A DNA stretch of 44,385 nt, taken from positions 1-44,385 of the forward strand of contig NCGN01000017.1 in assembly GCA_002281575.1 (NCBI GenBank). Reading direction: 5' to 3'. The stretch comes from Sphingobacteriia bacterium 28-36-52 (lineage in GTDB: Bacteria; Bacteroidota; Bacteroidia; Chitinophagales; Chitinophagaceae). The notes below the pieces were generated by a model. It searched no databases, was not told the origin of the DNA, and saw only the letters and a program-made list of their open reading frames with translations. Positions 5,577 through 12,463 of this stretch are shown piece after piece; within the stretch, counting starts at the first letter, position 1; each line of letters begins with the position of its first letter. Made by a program: the position numbers and the translations under genes.

Positions 5577-6467
5577 TTAATACACTTCACAGCTTTCAAC
5601 ACAGCCACCATTACTATCAAGATAATTGTCAAATGCTGACATTTGCTTATATTTATCAATTAATTGGCTTTCATCAATAGATGGCGTAAAAGGTAGTTTT
5701 GATTCTTCAATTATTTCATCTATTGTCATATTATCTCTAAAGAACCTATAAGGCGGTTTTGCTTTTTTCATTCTTGATTCAGGGGTGAACATTTCGTACT
5801 TCTGCTCCATTTCTCTCCACCAATCAGCTAATTCAGGTTTATCTTTTAAGATAGTCATTAGTTTTCTTAATCCTTTTTTATAACATAAATCACAATTCCC
5901 CTCATAGCTTTTTAATTGTAAGTCAAATGGCTGTTTTGACCAAAATAAATTGACATCAGACTTTGTAACTTCTAATACTTCCGCAAAGTATAACAGTTTA
6001 TTTTTTTTCTTTGAAACCCAATCTAATCTTTTAGGTTCATCTGTTCTAATACCTAAAACAGTTTCGTATTTCTTCCATCCAATACTTCTTGCATAACTCT
6101 TTATTGGTTGCGCTTTTAATTCTCTTGAACAATGTGGGGCATTTTGATTAGGTAATCCGTATTTAAAAATAACATCTTCAAATGGTTGACCATTTCTTTC
6201 TGCATCTTTAAAATTTGTTACAATATGCGTAGTTCCTTTTCTTTTCTCATTATGAACAAACGCTTCAACCCAAACTAAATTAAGATTAAAATACTTGTCG
6301 CATTTATCTACAAATTCAAGTGTTTCCTCTCTTTCACGACCCGTATTAGCAAACACAACAATCATTTCGTAATCGTGTCTTTTATTCCAAACATTCATCA
6401 TAAAATAACACATATACGCACTTGTTCTGCCACCTGAAAAACTAAGCAATAATTTATTTTTATTCAT
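5577..6467 (-). CDS. PAPS reductase-like PP-loop ATPase
   Basis: A 296-residue protein with the PP-loop SFSGGRTSAYM at residues 9-19, the VVFANTGRE motif (37-45) and a conserved HCSRELK (C113), as in the phosphoadenosine phosphosulfate reductase family. Further cysteine pairs (C192xxC195 in NCDLC; C289xxxC293 at the C-terminus) could bind an Fe-S cluster, as in sulfur-inserting relatives such as DndC or TtcA. Phage members of this family are common but usually of unproven function. Sulfur assimilation or nucleic-acid modification are both possible. It follows a 41-residue ORF with ATGA overlap. Confidence 0.8.
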   Translation of the reverse strand: MNKNKLLLSFSGGRTSAYMCYFMMNVWNKRHDYEMIVVFANTGREREETLEFVDKCDKYFNLNLVWVEAFVHNEKRKGTTHIVTNFKDAERNGQPFEDVIFKYGLPNQNAPHCSRELKAQPIKSYARSIGWKKYETVLGIRTDEPKRLDWVSKKKNKLLYFAEVLEVTKSDVNLFWSKQPFDLQLKSYEGNCDLCYKKGLRKLMTILKDKPELADWWREMEQKYEMFTPESRMKKAKPPYRFFRDNMTIDEIIEESKLPFTPSIDESQLIDKYKQMSAFDNYLDSNGGCVESCEVY

Positions 6468-6589
6468 TTTTTCACAAATTTACCATTTTCTAAAACCCAT
6501 ACACCTACCAAAACTCCATTCCTATACACTTCAAAAAACCCAAATAACCTACACATACTATACACCAACTCCCTTTCCTTATCTTCCAT
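6464..6589 (-). CDS. Short leader-proximal ORF
   Basis: A 41-residue frame (MEDKERELVYSMCRLFGFFE, then VYRNGVLVGVWVLENGKFVKK). Its TGA overlaps the ATG of the PAPS-reductase-like gene as ATGA, a clear coupling signature. It is the first gene after the leftward promoter at about 6616-6649. The C-terminal half looks like a small beta-hairpin (FFEVYRNGVLVGVWVLENGKF). Too short for most gene callers; function unknown. Confidence 0.6.
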   Translation of the reverse strand: MEDKERELVYSMCRLFGFFEVYRNGVLVGVWVLENGKFVKK

Positions 6590-6615
6590 TTATCTTTTTT
6601 AATTAATTAATAGAA

Positions 6616-6698
6616 CGAAGATAATAACATTTACCGAAATATTCCAAAATTTTAAAAAAATATTTTTTTGGAAATTACAACGATAGTTCTTTTCTTTG
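6616..6698. promoter_or_regulatory. Divergent promoters sharing a palindrome
   Basis: The perfect arms TTCCAAAA (6642-6649) and TTTTGGAA (6666-6673) form a dyad. The right arm holds TTTTGG, followed 19 bases later by TTTCTTTG (6691-6698), a -33/-7 pair for the rightward operon. Read on the minus strand, the left arm also gives TTTTGG, followed 20 bases later by TATCTTCG (6623-6616), a pair for the leftward operon. Both -33 boxes therefore lie inside the palindrome arms, and one dimeric regulator could cover both. Both -7 boxes deviate from TAnnTTTG at one position. Confidence 0.6.
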
Positions 6699-6718
6699 TT
6701 CAATAAATTTAAAAATCT

Positions 6719-6922
6719 ATGAATAAAAAGGAATTATCAATCCCGAAACAAGTAGAGATACTTCTTGATGGGAGAACGCAAAGGTGGTTAGCTATGGAAA
6801 TTAAAATGCCCGAAACAGACCTATCTAAAAGAATGAAAGGCGTGGTTAAGTTTCAGCAAGAAGAAATAGACCGAATAAACGCAAGGCTTAATGGTAGCAT
6901 TAAATTAACCTATAAAATTTAA
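6719..6922 (+). CDS. Small HTH-like protein, candidate regulator
   Basis: A 67-residue protein with a central helical region (KQVEILLDGRTQRWLAMEIK, then MPETDLSKRMKGVVKFQQEE) that reads like a Cro/CI-type helix-turn-helix: a recognition-like segment TDLSKRMKG and then a closing helix. It is the first gene right of the divergent promoters, a natural place for an autoregulator binding the palindrome at 6642-6673. DNA binding is inferred from size, pattern and position only. Confidence 0.6.
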   Translation: MNKKELSIPKQVEILLDGRTQRWLAMEIKMPETDLSKRMKGVVKFQQEEIDRINARLNGSIKLTYKI

Positions 6923-6927
6923 ATAGT

Positions 6928-7437
6928 ATGAATGTTTTAGAAAAAGAACTAGAGGATATTCTTTTTGAGCATATAGATAGTTTTGAAGTATTATATGAAA
7001 GGGGTTTTGAACATTATTGCCAAAGAAAATACCGACAAGTAAACTTAGGTGATTACGGTGTTGCAGATATAATAGGCATTAATGATTTTGAATCTGAAGT
7101 ACATAGAGAAATTGTTGTTAATATTTACGAATTAAAGAAAGAAGAAATTTCTGTAACCACTTTTTTACAAGCTATTAGATACGCTAAAGCGTTAAAAATA
7201 CTTCTTGAAAACTCAATTAAAGATGCTGAATTTCATTACAATATTATTTTAATAGGTAAAAGAATTAGTATTAGTTCGGATTTTGTGTATCTTCCTGATT
7301 TTTACGAAAACCTACATATTTATACCTATAAAATAGATTTTAATAAAGGAATTTATTTTAACAAAGAAGAGGGGTATAAATTAACAAATGGTAAAATACC
7401 TATCAAATCTGATTTCTTTTTTAAAGAACCTATTTAA
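6928..7437 (+). CDS. Putative PD-(D/E)XK-fold nuclease
   Basis: A 169-residue protein. Residues 41-90 give the classic core: GDYGVADIIG (D47), then IYELKK (E68, K70), then a helix with QAIRYAKAL (Q81, Y85). This D...ExK...QxxxY order is typical of RecB/NucS/VRR-like PD-(D/E)XK nucleases. Nothing else is recognisable. It sits 5 bases after the small regulator and 11 before the replication-initiation gene, suggesting a role in replication, recombination or DNA processing. The fold assignment is by motif; substrate unknown. Confidence 0.65.
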   Translation: MNVLEKELEDILFEHIDSFEVLYERGFEHYCQRKYRQVNLGDYGVADIIGINDFESEVHREIVVNIYELKKEEISVTTFLQAIRYAKALKILLENSIKDAEFHYNIILIGKRISISSDFVYLPDFYENLHIYTYKIDFNKGIYFNKEEGYKLTNGKIPIKSDFFFKEPI

Positions 7438-7448
7438 CAAAAAAAAAT

Positions 7449-8201
7449 ATGGCAATATTTAGAAAAATTCATGTTTCTTTTTGGAAGGATGAATTTATAG
7501 AAAGTTTAACACCTGAACAAAAGTATTTCTATCTATACTTAATGACAAACGATAGAACAAGGCAGTGTGGTATATATGAAATAACTTTTCGTCAGATATG
7601 CTATGATACAGGGTATAATGAAGAAACTGTAAAAAAATTAATTGAATATTTTATTATTTGCGATAAAATAAGATATTCTTTTAACACAAAAGAGATTGCT
7701 TTAAAGAATTGGGGGAAGTATAATGATTCTACAAGCCCGAAAGTAAAAGTGTGCGTAGATAAAGAACTTTCCTTAGTTAAGGATAGACTATTGATAGAGT
7801 ACCTATACAGTACCGATACACATTCGCAAGAAGAACAAGAAGAAGAACAAGAAGAAGAACAAGAAGAAGATAATTTAAATATCCCCTTTGATGATTTTTG
7901 GAATTTATATGACAAAAAAAGAGGGCTAAGGGGTAAGGTAGAAGCTAAATGGTTAAAATTAACTAATTTTGAAAGAGAACAAGCAATGGCATATATCCCG
8001 AAGTACAAGGAATCGCAGCCAGACAAAACATTTAGAAAAGACCCTACAACCTTTATAAACAATAAGGCGTGGAATGATGAATTAATTATTCCTTTTTCAA
8101 AAAACCCTTCAAATAGCGGGAGGCAAAAAACACCCTACGAGATAGAAATAGAACAAAAAAGACAAGAGGCTTTAAAAAGGTCGCAATCATCTGTTAATTA
8201 A
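7449..8201 (+). CDS. Replication initiation / DnaD-like protein
   Basis: A 250-residue protein. Residues about 1-90 look like a winged-helix domain of phage replisome organisers (HVSFWKDEFIESLTPEQKYF; GIYEITFRQICYDTGYNEET). Residues about 125-140 are a Glu/Gln repeat linker. The C-terminal part (PFDDFWNLYDKKRG, then EAKWLKL, then TFRKDPTTFINNKAWNDELI) is the motif often seen at the end of phage replication-initiation proteins, thought to help load helicase or primase. It directly precedes the primase/helicase gene. The assignment is good at family level. Confidence 0.7.
   Translation: MAIFRKIHVSFWKDEFIESLTPEQKYFYLYLMTNDRTRQCGIYEITFRQICYDTGYNEETVKKLIEYFIICDKIRYSFNTKEIALKNWGKYNDSTSPKVKVCVDKELSLVKDRLLIEYLYSTDTHSQEEQEEEQEEEQEEDNLNIPFDDFWNLYDKKRGLRGKVEAKWLKLTNFEREQAMAYIPKYKESQPDKTFRKDPTTFINNKAWNDELIIPFSKNPSNSGRQKTPYEIEIEQKRQEALKRSQSSVN
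7827..7871 (+). repeat. 12-bp in-frame repeat encoding an EEQ linker
   Basis: About three and a half tandem copies of a CAAGAAGAAGAA-like unit inside the replication-initiation gene. They encode the acidic Glu/Gln linker between its two domains. Copy number could vary between related phages without frame loss because the unit is a multiple of three. Confidence 0.8.
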
Positions 8202-8214
8202 TTAAAAATAAAAT

Positions 8215-10083
8215 ATGGTTTGTACTATTTTTAAAAATATATTTTCTAAACAGCCCTATTACGTTTCGGTTGCAGATGCCTTAAAAAGAATTGAAGGTGG
8301 TAATAGTAAGGATATAGTTTCAGAAATAAGGGCTACGTTAGATAAAGAAAAAGCTAATAAGATTAAGTTTAATTTGCCGTCAGTATGCTTTAGTGGTAAG
8401 TTTGGTGCTGATAGAAAAGATGAACAATTAGTTGAACATAGTGGGTTTATTGTATTGGATTTTGATGATGTTTACGAACTAAGAGAGAAGCAAACAGAGA
8501 TTATTAGCCACGATTTTATCTATTCTTGTTGGGTAAGTCCGTCAGGTAAGGGGTTGAAGGCTTTGGTAAAAATAGCGGATGGCAGTAAGCATAGAGAACA
8601 TTTCCAAGCGTTACAAGAGGTTTTCCCTGAAATAGATAAAAGCGGAATTAACGTAAGTAGGGTTTGTTATGAAAGTTACGACCCTGAAATTTATATAAAC
8701 GAAAAGGCTGCTATTTTTAATAAAATAAAAAAGACCGAAAAGATAGCCACCTATGAAAAAACTAACGATGAAGACAAGATATTTAAAAACCTACTAAAGT
8801 GGCTGTCAAACAAGAATGAGGCTTTTGTAACAGGGGAAAGGAATAATTTTATATTTAAATTAGCTTGTGCTTGTTGTAAGTTTGGTATTTCTGAAACCTC
8901 CGCAAACTATATGATTAATTCAGAGTTTGTAAGCAATTCAGATTTTACAAAGACAGAAGCAGATAGGGCTATACGTTCAGCATATAAGGCAAACGCAAAT
9001 GCTTTTGGTAGTGCATCATTTGATAAAGAAGTTTTAGTTGATAAGGTTACAAGGAAAGAAATTAAGGTTGATTCTATTATTGAAAATACAGACGATAGAA
9101 CAAAAGATGTTATTTACGGTATTGATGTAAAAGAACAAGCCTTGTCGCTTTATGATAACGGATATGCTAAAGTTTATGGTATTGGAGTTCAAGAAATAGA
9201 CGAAAGGTTTAAGCCGAAAAGAGGTGAAGTAACATTATTGACGGGTATAGGCAACTATGGTAAATCTTCTTTTAAGAAATGGTATCAAGCAATGAGAATG
9301 GTAATGTACGGTGAAAAGTTTGGTACGTTCTCCCCCGAAGATAACCCGCCCGAAGAATACTACCACGACTTTGTAGAAATTATATTGGGTTGCGATTGTA
9401 CCCCAAGTAACCCACATAGACCGTCAAAGCAAACTTATGAATACGTTTATGACTACGTTTGTAAGCACATATTCTACGTTTACCCTAAAGACGTAAGCCC
9501 AACACCTGAATATGTGATGGAGATTTTTTTAGAACTAATCGTAAAGGAAAAGGTAGATGGTTGCGATATTGACCCCTTTAACCAAATGGCAAACAACTAC
9601 GGTAAATTTGCGGGGAGAGATAAGTATTTAGAATGGGTATTGACATTGTTTTCAAGATTTGCTCAAATAAACAATGTTTTCTTTTGGATAATAGCACACC
9701 CTAAATCAATGGAAAAAGACAATAGTGGTAACTATAAATGCCCCGATGTATTTGATATTAACGATGGTGCTATGTGGAACAACAAGATGGATAATATATT
9801 GGTTTATCATAGACCATTTGGGCAAACAGACCCATCAAACCCAACAGCCGAATTTCACAGTAAAAAGATTAGACGACAAAAAACGGTAGGTAAGAAGGGG
9901 TTTGGGCTTTTTGAAATGGTATTTAAAACAAGAAGATTTTTCTTTAATGGGTTAGATGCGCTACAAAAAGTTCTTAACGATAATAATATTAATTTTTCAA
10001 ACGACATAAAACCACAGCCACAAGCAAAACAAAATAATTGGCTACCATTTAAAGATGATAGCGGAGAAGAAATAAACTTTTAA
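8215..10083 (+). CDS. Primase-helicase with VirE-N (BT4734-like) domain and RecA-type ATPase
   Basis: A 622-residue protein. Residues about 10-165 match the BT4734/VirE N-terminal domain (GFIVLDFDDV at 77-86, then SPSGKGLKALVKI at 108-120), found in Bacteroidota replication proteins. Residues about 205-260 (TGERNNFIFKLACACCKFGI) resemble a primase C-terminal helical module. From residue about 325 a DnaB-type RecA ATPase follows: GEVTLLTGIGNYGKSSF with Walker A around 344-352, a Walker-B-like VDGCDIDPF, and FFWIIAHPKS. It probably unwinds and primes DNA at the phage fork, with the SSB encoded downstream. Confidence 0.8.
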   Translation: MVCTIFKNIFSKQPYYVSVADALKRIEGGNSKDIVSEIRATLDKEKANKIKFNLPSVCFSGKFGADRKDEQLVEHSGFIVLDFDDVYELREKQTEIISHDFIYSCWVSPSGKGLKALVKIADGSKHREHFQALQEVFPEIDKSGINVSRVCYESYDPEIYINEKAAIFNKIKKTEKIATYEKTNDEDKIFKNLLKWLSNKNEAFVTGERNNFIFKLACACCKFGISETSANYMINSEFVSNSDFTKTEADRAIRSAYKANANAFGSASFDKEVLVDKVTRKEIKVDSIIENTDDRTKDVIYGIDVKEQALSLYDNGYAKVYGIGVQEIDERFKPKRGEVTLLTGIGNYGKSSFKKWYQAMRMVMYGEKFGTFSPEDNPPEEYYHDFVEIILGCDCTPSNPHRPSKQTYEYVYDYVCKHIFYVYPKDVSPTPEYVMEIFLELIVKEKVDGCDIDPFNQMANNYGKFAGRDKYLEWVLTLFSRFAQINNVFFWIIAHPKSMEKDNSGNYKCPDVFDINDGAMWNNKMDNILVYHRPFGQTDPSNPTAEFHSKKIRRQKTVGKKGFGLFEMVFKTRRFFFNGLDALQKVLNDNNINFSNDIKPQPQAKQNNWLPFKDDSGEEINF

Positions 10084-10085
10084 TT

Positions 10086-10361
10086 ATGAAACGATTTATA
10101 ACAAACGCAGAACACCACAACGACATTAGTATTGACATTTCAGACATTGCAGTATATTTTTATTTACAAGAAGATATACGAGCAGAAAACCACAGAAAAC
10201 ACCTAATAGAAGAAACCTTTATAGAGGATAGTGGTGAAACTATTAATCCGTTCTATTGGTTTTTTAAAGTAAGATGGGATGAAGATTTAAAACAACACCT
10301 ACTTAAAAAAAATTGGATAACCCAAGAAATGATAGACTACATAGAACAAAAAATAAAATAA
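10086..10361 (+). CDS. Hypothetical small acidic protein
   Basis: A 91-residue protein rich in His, Asp and Glu (opens MKRFITNAEHHNDISIDISD) with a FYWFFKVRWDEDLKQHLLKK segment and a C-terminal helix. No family recognised. It starts 2 bases after the helicase stop and ends 2 bases before the next gene, so it is certainly part of the replication operon. Confidence 0.65.
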   Translation: MKRFITNAEHHNDISIDISDIAVYFYLQEDIRAENHRKHLIEETFIEDSGETINPFYWFFKVRWDEDLKQHLLKKNWITQEMIDYIEQKIK

Positions 10362-10363
10362 AA

Positions 10364-10606
10364 ATGAAACTAAAAGACTACAAACAAGCCCATAAGTTAC
10401 AAGAAGAAATATCCAAACTTAAATACGAATTAGAGGTATTAAAACAGAACTACGAAAAACCCACTTCAATAAGATTTGGTACAGAGTATAATGTAAGTAT
10501 TCCAATAGAATTTGCTGATTGTATTTACAAGAAAGCAATAAGCGACCAAATGATATTACATACCGCAGAAATTCAAGGGCTACAAAACGATTTTGATAAC
10601 CTATAA
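10364..10606 (+). CDS. Coiled-coil hypothetical protein
   Basis: An 80-residue protein starting at ATG 10364 (MKLKDYKQAHKLQEEISKLK). The frame stays open upstream to 10313, but that would overlap the preceding gene by 49 bases and has an unconvincing sequence. Residues about 5-35 form a coiled coil, followed by a short beta part and a final helix. No family recognised. Last gene before a promoter-containing gap. Confidence 0.65.
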   Translation: MKLKDYKQAHKLQEEISKLKYELEVLKQNYEKPTSIRFGTEYNVSIPIEFADCIYKKAISDQMILHTAEIQGLQNDFDNL

Positions 10607-10630
10607 CACATTAACAAAACTTTAAGGTGA

Positions 10631-10667
10631 TTTTAATTAATTAATTAAGAAAATAAAAGTAGTTTTA
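10631..10667 (+). promoter_or_regulatory. Putative phage-type promoter upstream of the 68-residue gene
   Basis: AAGGTGATTTTAATT is followed exactly 21 bases after TTTTAATT (10631-10638) by TAGTTTTA (10660-10667), which differs from TAnnTTTG only at the last base. The same layout precedes the structured RNA at 11590 (also 21 bases) and, on the minus strand, the gene at 3806 (22 bases). Confidence 0.5.
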
Positions 10668-10686
10668 CGGTAATTAAAAAATCAAT

Positions 10687-10893
10687 ATGAAAAGAATAAT
10701 CAATAATGTTTATCATTTCTTTAAGTTAAGAATGACATTACAGCCTTTTGATATTTACAAAGAGAAAAAATGCAAACGAAGCGAAAGTGGTGGTTATTGG
10801 ATTGGGTACGATAAAAAAGTTTATTACGGATATAGGTGGATTGTTATTAAATCCTCTCAAAAGTCCTTTAGTGGAAATTTTATAGAACATTAA
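10687..10893 (+). CDS. Hypothetical small basic protein
   Basis: A 68-residue Lys/Tyr-rich protein (opens MKRIINNVYHFFKLRMTLQP) with a likely beta-rich C-terminal half (GGYWIGYDKKVYYGYRWIVI). No family recognised. It is the first gene downstream of the promoter at 10631-10667; two overlapping minus-strand frames are shadows. Confidence 0.6.
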   Translation: MKRIINNVYHFFKLRMTLQPFDIYKEKKCKRSESGGYWIGYDKKVYYGYRWIVIKSSQKSFSGNFIEH

Positions 10894-10905
10894 ATAAATA
10901 AACCA

Positions 10906-11097
10906 ATGAACCGAATAGCACCAAACAACCAATTTAAAGCAGAATATATTATTGAAGTATGGAAGGGGCATAAAGACACGCTGTATTTTGAATACCCTGC
11001 GTGGTATTTTAAATTTCCCCCTTCATCATTTAAAACATTGGCAGTATTTAAAGTAAGACAAAACAAATTACCCACTAAACATAACTTTAATAAATAA
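10906..11097 (+). CDS. Hypothetical small protein
   Basis: A 63-residue aromatic-rich protein (IIEVWKGHKDTLYFEYPAWY, then FKFPPSSFKTLAVFKVRQNK). Strand predictions are plausible but I recognise no family. It lies between the 68-residue gene and SSB with short spacers, so probably the same transcript. Confidence 0.6.
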   Translation: MNRIAPNNQFKAEYIIEVWKGHKDTLYFEYPAWYFKFPPSSFKTLAVFKVRQNKLPTKHNFNK

Positions 11098-11107
11098 AAA
11101 CTAAAAT

Positions 11108-11530
11108 ATGCTCAAAGCACAAGTATTAGGACATCTTGGTAATGACTGCCAAGTTTCAAACGTAAACGGGGTTACAATAATTAACTTTAATTGCTGCCAT
11201 TCTGAAAAATACAAAAACAGAGAAGGGGTAATAGTGAACAAATCGGTATGGGTAAACTGCTCGTATTTCACAGAAAAAACAGCAATAGCTGCTTACCTGA
11301 AAAAAGGTGTTCAAATTTACGCAGAAGGAAATCCGTCGGTAGACGTTTATAAAAATAAAGAAGGTCAACAAATACCACAACTTAAATTAAGGGTAAATAT
11401 GGTACAGCTTTTAGGAGGTAATAAACAAGAAAACAATAACCAACAAGCAGCACCACAAAGCGACCTTACTCAAAGTCAACAAGAGTTTTTAGCAGGTGGT
11501 GGGGAAGAAATAAGCGAACCGCCTTTTTAA
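11108..11530 (+). CDS. ssb: Single-stranded DNA-binding protein
   Basis: A 140-residue SSB. Residues 1-105 give the OB-fold pattern (MLKAQVLGHLGNDCQVSNVN; SVWVNCSYFTEKTA; YLKKGVQIYAEGNPSVDVYK; PQLKLRVNMVQLLG), followed by a Gln/Asn-rich linker and an acidic tail ending EEISEPPF, close to the bacterial DDIPF-type tip that recruits partners. It coats single-stranded DNA at the fork. Last gene of the replication operon, immediately before the structured-RNA gap. Confidence 0.9.
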   Translation: MLKAQVLGHLGNDCQVSNVNGVTIINFNCCHSEKYKNREGVIVNKSVWVNCSYFTEKTAIAAYLKKGVQIYAEGNPSVDVYKNKEGQQIPQLKLRVNMVQLLGGNKQENNNQQAAPQSDLTQSQQEFLAGGGEEISEPPF

Positions 11531-11546
11531 CAATACTTTAAGCATT

Positions 11547-11583
11547 TTTTAATTAATTAATTTATACTAGTATTGTATCTTTG
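11547..11583 (+). promoter_or_regulatory. Promoter of the structured RNA leader
   Basis: TATCTTTG (11576-11583) matches the Bacteroidota -7 consensus TAnnTTTG perfectly. TTTTAATT lies exactly 21 bases upstream (11547-11554), the spacing shared with the promoter at 10631. Transcription is predicted to start near 11590. The spacer carries an AATTAATTAA run. Confidence 0.7.
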
Positions 11584-11589
11584 TTTTAC

Positions 11590-11820
11590 AAAAGTTCTTT
11601 AACAACTAACTGATTAACACTAAACAGTAACATAACAAGGGACGTGCGTAAACCTATGCAAAAGGTGTACCCTCGCACAAATGTTATAACACAGTCTAAG
11701 ATGTGTTTGGTTTAGGCTAATATATTACAGGTGCAAAGATTCCTGTGCTGCCGTAAAACGTATGCGGTGGTTGACTCTAAAACGAGCGAATATCCACTTA
11801 GAGGACAGTTAGTTGTTATT
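11590..11820 (+). ncRNA. Putative structured RNA (leader or stand-alone) with boxA-like start
   Basis: No convincing gene lies between SSB (11530) and 11890. Hand folding gives a closed multi-branch RNA. P1 is a perfect 13-bp closing stem (11600-11612 with 11806-11818). P2 (11620-11625 with 11710-11715) encloses P3 (11644-11648 with 11674-11678, plus an inner ACCT/AGGT hairpin) and P4 (11688-11693 with 11702-11707). Then come P5 (11727-11731 with 11742-11746), P6 (11748-11755 with 11763-11770, with G-U pairs) and P7 (11775-11780 with 11798-11803). All stems are mutually compatible. GTTCTTTAACAA (11594-11605) resembles an rRNA-type boxA (GCTCTTTAACA). Not tRNA or tmRNA. It could be a cis-acting antitermination leader or a trans-acting RNA. 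Confidence 0.6.
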
Positions 11821-11829
11821 TCTTTTAAA

Positions 11830-11855
11830 TGAAAATATAAATCTTCTTATTTTCA
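11830..11855 (+). other. Hairpin downstream of the structured RNA
   Basis: TGAAAATA (11830-11837) pairs perfectly with TATTTTCA (11848-11855) over a 10-base loop. There is no U-tract after it, so it is not a typical Rho-independent terminator. It might mark an RNA end or a translation-control element before the ATG at 11890. Confidence 0.45.
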
Positions 11856-11889
11856 GAAAACGGTTTAAAGTAAAATATAAAAATCTTTT

Positions 11890-12117
11890 ATGAAGCACTT
11901 TGGTAAAGACCTGCATTTTATTAGTTGGATTAAAAGGGATGGTAGTGGAACTATAATGATAGGTTCTGAATGGGATAGCAGTAAAGATTATCCAAAGGTT
12001 GATGATGTTTCTTATTTAGATAATGACTTGTTTGACCTTAGTATTTTATCCTTAACCAACCAAACATTTATAGCAAGTGGTTTTAATTCTTTTGTTGTAA
12101 AAATAAAAAAACCATAA
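11890..12117 (+). CDS. Hypothetical small acidic protein
   Basis: A 75-residue protein (MKHFGKDLHFISWIKRDGSG...) with several predicted strands and an acidic middle (DSSKDYPKVDDVSYLDNDLF). No family recognised. It is the first gene after the structured RNA and may be controlled by it if that RNA is a leader. Confidence 0.6.
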   Translation: MKHFGKDLHFISWIKRDGSGTIMIGSEWDSSKDYPKVDDVSYLDNDLFDLSILSLTNQTFIASGFNSFVVKIKKP

Positions 12118-12129
12118 AAACAAAACAAT

Positions 12130-12450
12130 ATGTCAAAACTACAACCACCTAAAAACGATTGGTGTCGCTGCTTACTAATACTTCACATGAACTACATGGC
12201 AGGGGTATCAATGGCTAAAGTACTGAATACATTACCACATTTTTATAAGTTTCAGACTAGGCTTTTAGAGATTGAGAAGCTGCATCCAAAGTTAAAAATC
12301 TCCCGAACACAAGTAGCCTTTAAAAACAACAAGTTGAATAAATCGGGCTATTTTACAGTTTATACATTGTTATCGCCTCCGTCTTATGTAGTAAATCTTT
12401 ACAACCTATTAAATAAAGAAGGATTAAAAGGAAAGTCAAAAAAAGATTAA
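12130..12450 (+). CDS. Putative winged-helix protein
   Basis: A 106-residue basic protein. Residues about 15-75 look helical with a turn (NYMAGVSMAKVLNTLPHFYK, then FQTRLLEIEKLHPKLKISRT), followed by a wing-like strand pair (VAFKNNKLNKSGYFTVYTLL). This is the pattern of small winged-helix proteins seen in Bacteroidota phages. DNA binding is a guess from that pattern. In an operon with flanking small genes. Confidence 0.55.
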   Translation: MSKLQPPKNDWCRCLLILHMNYMAGVSMAKVLNTLPHFYKFQTRLLEIEKLHPKLKISRTQVAFKNNKLNKSGYFTVYTLLSPPSYVVNLYNLLNKEGLKGKSKKD

Positions 12451-12463
12451 CTATTTTTACGAA

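Noticed and set aside
10313..10363. Longer start for the 80-residue coiled-coil protein
   Set aside because: It would overlap the previous gene by 49 bases; ATG 10364 follows two bases after that gene's stop.
11767..11803. H-type pseudoknot GTGG/CCAC with CTCTAA/TTAGAG
   Set aside because: The pairings exist, but the last connecting loop would be zero bases; the simple hairpin P7 is sterically easier. Kept only as an alternative.
11590..11820. tRNA or tmRNA in the structured gap
   Set aside because: The ACAGG/CCTGT stem looks T-arm-like, but the loop is 10 bases, and there is no acceptor/anticodon layout, CCA end or tag-encoding frame.
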